Positions 62,024 to 64,000 of a stretch of DNA of 64,000 nucleotides are shown here, one piece after another (positions within the stretch are counted from its first letter, which is position 1; each line of letters opens with the position of its first letter). A program made the translations under genes and the position numbers. The stretch comes from Geomonas subterranea (GTDB taxonomy: Bacteria; Desulfobacterota; Desulfuromonadia; Geobacterales; Geobacteraceae): assembly GCF_019063845.1 (NCBI RefSeq), contig NZ_CP077683.1, positions 4,456,501 to 4,520,500 of the forward strand, given 5' to 3'. Under the pieces are notes generated by a model. That model had not been told where the DNA came from. It was given only the letters and a program-made list of their open reading frames with translations, and ran no database searches.

Positions 62024-62995
62024 ATGTTCTCGTTTTTGAGGGAGACGAAAGTGGACCTGAGTATAGTAGTTCCGATATACAACGAGGAAGAAAACATCCC
62101 CATCCTGCACGAACGGATCAGCGACGCACTCATAGACTCCGGCCTTGAGTACGAACTGATCCTGGTGGATGACGGTTCCTCTGACAATTCGTACCCCGCG
62201 CTGAAGCGCCTGTCCTCGAAGGACGACCGGGTCAAGGTGATCCGCCTGCGCCGCAACTTCGGGCAGACTGCCGCCATGGCTGCAGGCTTTGACTCCGCGA
62301 GCGGCCGGGTCGTTGTCCCGATGGATGGCGATATGCAGAACGACCCTCTCGACATACCGCTTCTTTTGAAACGCATCGACGAGGGGTATGACGTCGTGTC
62401 CGGCTGGCGCAAGGACCGCAAGGACACCTTCGTTAACCGCAAACTCCCCTCCATCCTGGCCAACTCGATCATCTCCAGGATGACCGGCGTGCACCTGCAC
62501 GACTACGGCTGCACGCTGAAGGCCTACCGGCGCGAAGTGCTCGACGACGTGAACCTGTACGGCGAGATGCACCGTTTCGTTCCGGCTCTCGCGCACCAGG
62601 TCGGCGCCCGGGTCACCGAGATGCCGGTCCGCCACCACGAGCGGCTGCACGGCCAGAGCAAGTACGGCATCTCCCGCACCATGAAGGTGATCCTTGACCT
62701 GATGACGGTGAAGTTCCTGCTGAGCTACTCGACCAAGCCGATCCAGCTCTTCGGCCGCTGGGGGATCTACACCCTGTGCGCAGGCATGCTGAGCGGGGCG
62801 GCGACGTTGTACATGAAGCTGTTCGAGAACACCAGCATGAACAGGAACCCTCTCTTGATCCTGACCGCGTTCCTGCTTTTCATGGGAGTCCAGTTCATTG
62901 TGCTGGGACTTTTGGCGGAGCTGAGCGCCCGGACCTACTACGAGGCGCAAGGGAAGCCGATCTACAACATCAAGGAAAAGATCAACTTTGTCTGA
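62024..62995 (+). CDS. Family 2 glycosyltransferase, undecaprenyl-phosphate sugar synthase (ArnC/GtrB-like)
   Basis: 323 residues. DLSIVVPIYNEEENIPIL, ELILVDDGSSDNS, LRRNFGQTAAMAAGFD, VVPMDGDMQNDP (DxD) and SGWRKDRKD lead into DYGCTLKAYRREVLDD. Two C-terminal helices (WGIYTLCAGMLSGAATLYM; LLILTAFLLFMGVQFIVLGLLAEL) are as in ArnC/GtrB. It transfers a sugar from a nucleotide donor to undecaprenyl phosphate. The ATG at 62024 gives a short lead before VDLSIVVP. Its stop overlaps the start of the next glycosyltransferase by eight bases. Confidence 0.92.
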   Translation: MFSFLRETKVDLSIVVPIYNEEENIPILHERISDALIDSGLEYELILVDDGSSDNSYPALKRLSSKDDRVKVIRLRRNFGQTAAMAAGFDSASGRVVVPMDGDMQNDPLDIPLLLKRIDEGYDVVSGWRKDRKDTFVNRKLPSILANSIISRMTGVHLHDYGCTLKAYRREVLDDVNLYGEMHRFVPALAHQVGARVTEMPVRHHERLHGQSKYGISRTMKVILDLMTVKFLLSYSTKPIQLFGRWGIYTLCAGMLSGAATLYMKLFENTSMNRNPLLILTAFLLFMGVQFIVLGLLAELSARTYYEAQGKPIYNIKEKINFV

Positions 62996-64000
62996 GACTC
63001 CGCTGCGCGTACTGGTGCTGGCACCGACCCCGTTCTTCGCCGATCGCGGCTGTCATGTCCGCATCCTTGAAGAAGCGAGGGCGGCCATTGCTTGCGGCGT
63101 GGACGTCCGGCTGGTCACCTACCACATCGGGCGCGACGTCCCTGGCGTGCGTACGGAAAGGATTGCCGGCTTCTCCTGGTACAAAAAGCTCGAGGCCGGC
63201 CCTTCCTGGGTTAAGCCGCTCCTCGATCTGCAACTCCTCCTCAAGGCCTTCCAGGTCGCGCGCCAGTTCAAGCCGCACGTGATCCATGCTCATCTCCACG
63301 AGGGCGCCTTTTTCGGCGCCTTCCTGAAGATGCTGATCCGCGTCCCCATGCTGTTCGACTGCCAGGGAAGCCTTACCGCCGAGATTACCGACCACGGCTT
63401 CGTCAAGCCGGGCTCTCTGTTGCAGCGCTTCTTCGCCACGTTGGAGCGCTGGATCAACCGCAGTTCCGACTTCATCGTGACCAGCGCCAGCCCGACCGTC
63501 GAACTGCTCCTGAAAGACGGCGTACCGAAGGACCGGGTGCGTGCCCTCATCGACGGCGTGGATACCAATGAGTTCGCACCGCGGCCCAAGGAGGAGATCC
63601 GGGCCAGGCTGGGACTCCCCGAGAAACGTCCCATCGTCGCCTATCTCGGCCTGATGAACAGCTACCAGGGGCTTGATCTTCTGCTTGAAGCCGCCGCGTA
63701 CCTGAAAGGGCAGGGGGCGAAGATCCACTACCTCATCATGGGCTTTCCCGATGTGCCGTACCGCGAGAAAGCAGAGGCGATGGGGATAGCCGACATCATC
63801 ACCTTCACCGGCAGGATCCCGTACGACGAGGCGCCCTTGTATCTTAGCGCCGGCGATCTTGCCGTCTCCCCCAAAGTTTCCCTCACCGAAGCCAACGGCA
63901 AGCTTTTCAACTACATCGCCTGCGGCCTCCCCACTGTCGTTTTCGACACCCCCGTCAACCGGGAAATCCTCGGCGACGCCGCTCTCTATGCGAAGTTCGG
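62988..64000 (+). CDS. Family 4 glycosyltransferase (3' truncated by window edge)
   Basis: 337 residues visible, open to the last base. The TTG at 62988 overlaps the previous stop and gives SETPLRVLVLAPTPFFADRGCHVRI. The N-terminal Rossmann domain (HVIHAHLHEGAFFG, MLFDCQGSLTAEI) leads to the GT4 C-terminal domain (ALIDGVDTNEFAPRPKEEIRARLGLPEKRPIVAYLG, YQGLDLLLEAA, ITFTGRIPYDEAPLYLSAGDLAVSPK, SLTEANGKLFNYIACGLPTV with the E-x7-E-like site). A retaining transferase for surface polysaccharide; donor and acceptor unknown. Confidence 0.9.
   Translation, partial: MSETPLRVLVLAPTPFFADRGCHVRILEEARAAIACGVDVRLVTYHIGRDVPGVRTERIAGFSWYKKLEAGPSWVKPLLDLQLLLKAFQVARQFKPHVIHAHLHEGAFFGAFLKMLIRVPMLFDCQGSLTAEITDHGFVKPGSLLQRFFATLERWINRSSDFIVTSASPTVELLLKDGVPKDRVRALIDGVDTNEFAPRPKEEIRARLGLPEKRPIVAYLGLMNSYQGLDLLLEAAAYLKGQGAKIHYLIMGFPDVPYREKAEAMGIADIITFTGRIPYDEAPLYLSAGDLAVSPKVSLTEANGKLFNYIACGLPTVVFDTPVNREILGDAALYAKF

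Overview
The window looks like chromosomal DNA of a Geobacterales bacterium (Geobacter, Geomonas or Citrifermentans type). The reasons are high GC content, a PpcA-like triheme cytochrome c7, very large multiheme cytochromes with mixed CX2CH and CX4CH haem motifs (the Geobacter CxxxxCH...CXXCH repeat family), two System II (ResB/CcsB) cytochrome c maturation sets, many B12-binding radical SAM enzymes, and a selenocysteine-containing SelD. I saw no rRNA, tRNA, CRISPR array, insertion sequence or phage gene.

Region 1 (1-12.2 kb, + strand) is a radical SAM and membrane redox block. A truncated and a complete B12-type radical SAM gene are followed by a small membrane protein, two FtsX/MacB-like permeases, their ATPase, a membrane protein with an FtrD-like (DUF2318) Fe-S domain, a ResB-like protein and a small HsmA-like membrane protein. 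Two more radical SAM genes follow. One of them has lost the middle cysteine of the [4Fe-4S] triad.

Region 2 (12.2-37.8 kb) is an extracellular electron transfer locus. A candidate sigma-54 promoter precedes five consecutive giant cytochrome genes of 1207, 958, 1451, 1537 and 816 residues. By my count they hold 89 CX2CH, 19 CX4CH and 3 CX3CH motifs. A strong terminator ends the run. Downstream are a beta-propeller lipoprotein and resB, then an oppositely oriented three-gene glycosylation island, then ccsB and a small secreted protein.

Region 3 (37.9-45.4 kb) has another radical SAM gene, a divergent LuxE-like acyl-protein synthetase gene, a further radical SAM gene paired with a small membrane protein related to the one in region 1, and an OmpR-type two-component system.

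Region 4 (45.4-57 kb) is housekeeping: thiE-thiD fusion and thiC behind a TPP riboswitch (minus strand), alr, selD (in-frame UGA read as Sec), a RACo-like DUF4445 protein, purH, purD (apparent double frameshift) and purE. Nearly every gap on the plus-strand side carries copies of one inverted repeat family.

Region 5 (57-64 kb) has a ppc-type triheme cytochrome gene, a second resB-ccsB pair, a decahaem doubled-CXXCH cytochrome gene, and the start of a glycosyltransferase cluster that runs off the end.

Two genes (an ABC permease and purD) each carry two closely spaced single-base shifts. Assembly error should be excluded before either is called a pseudogene.
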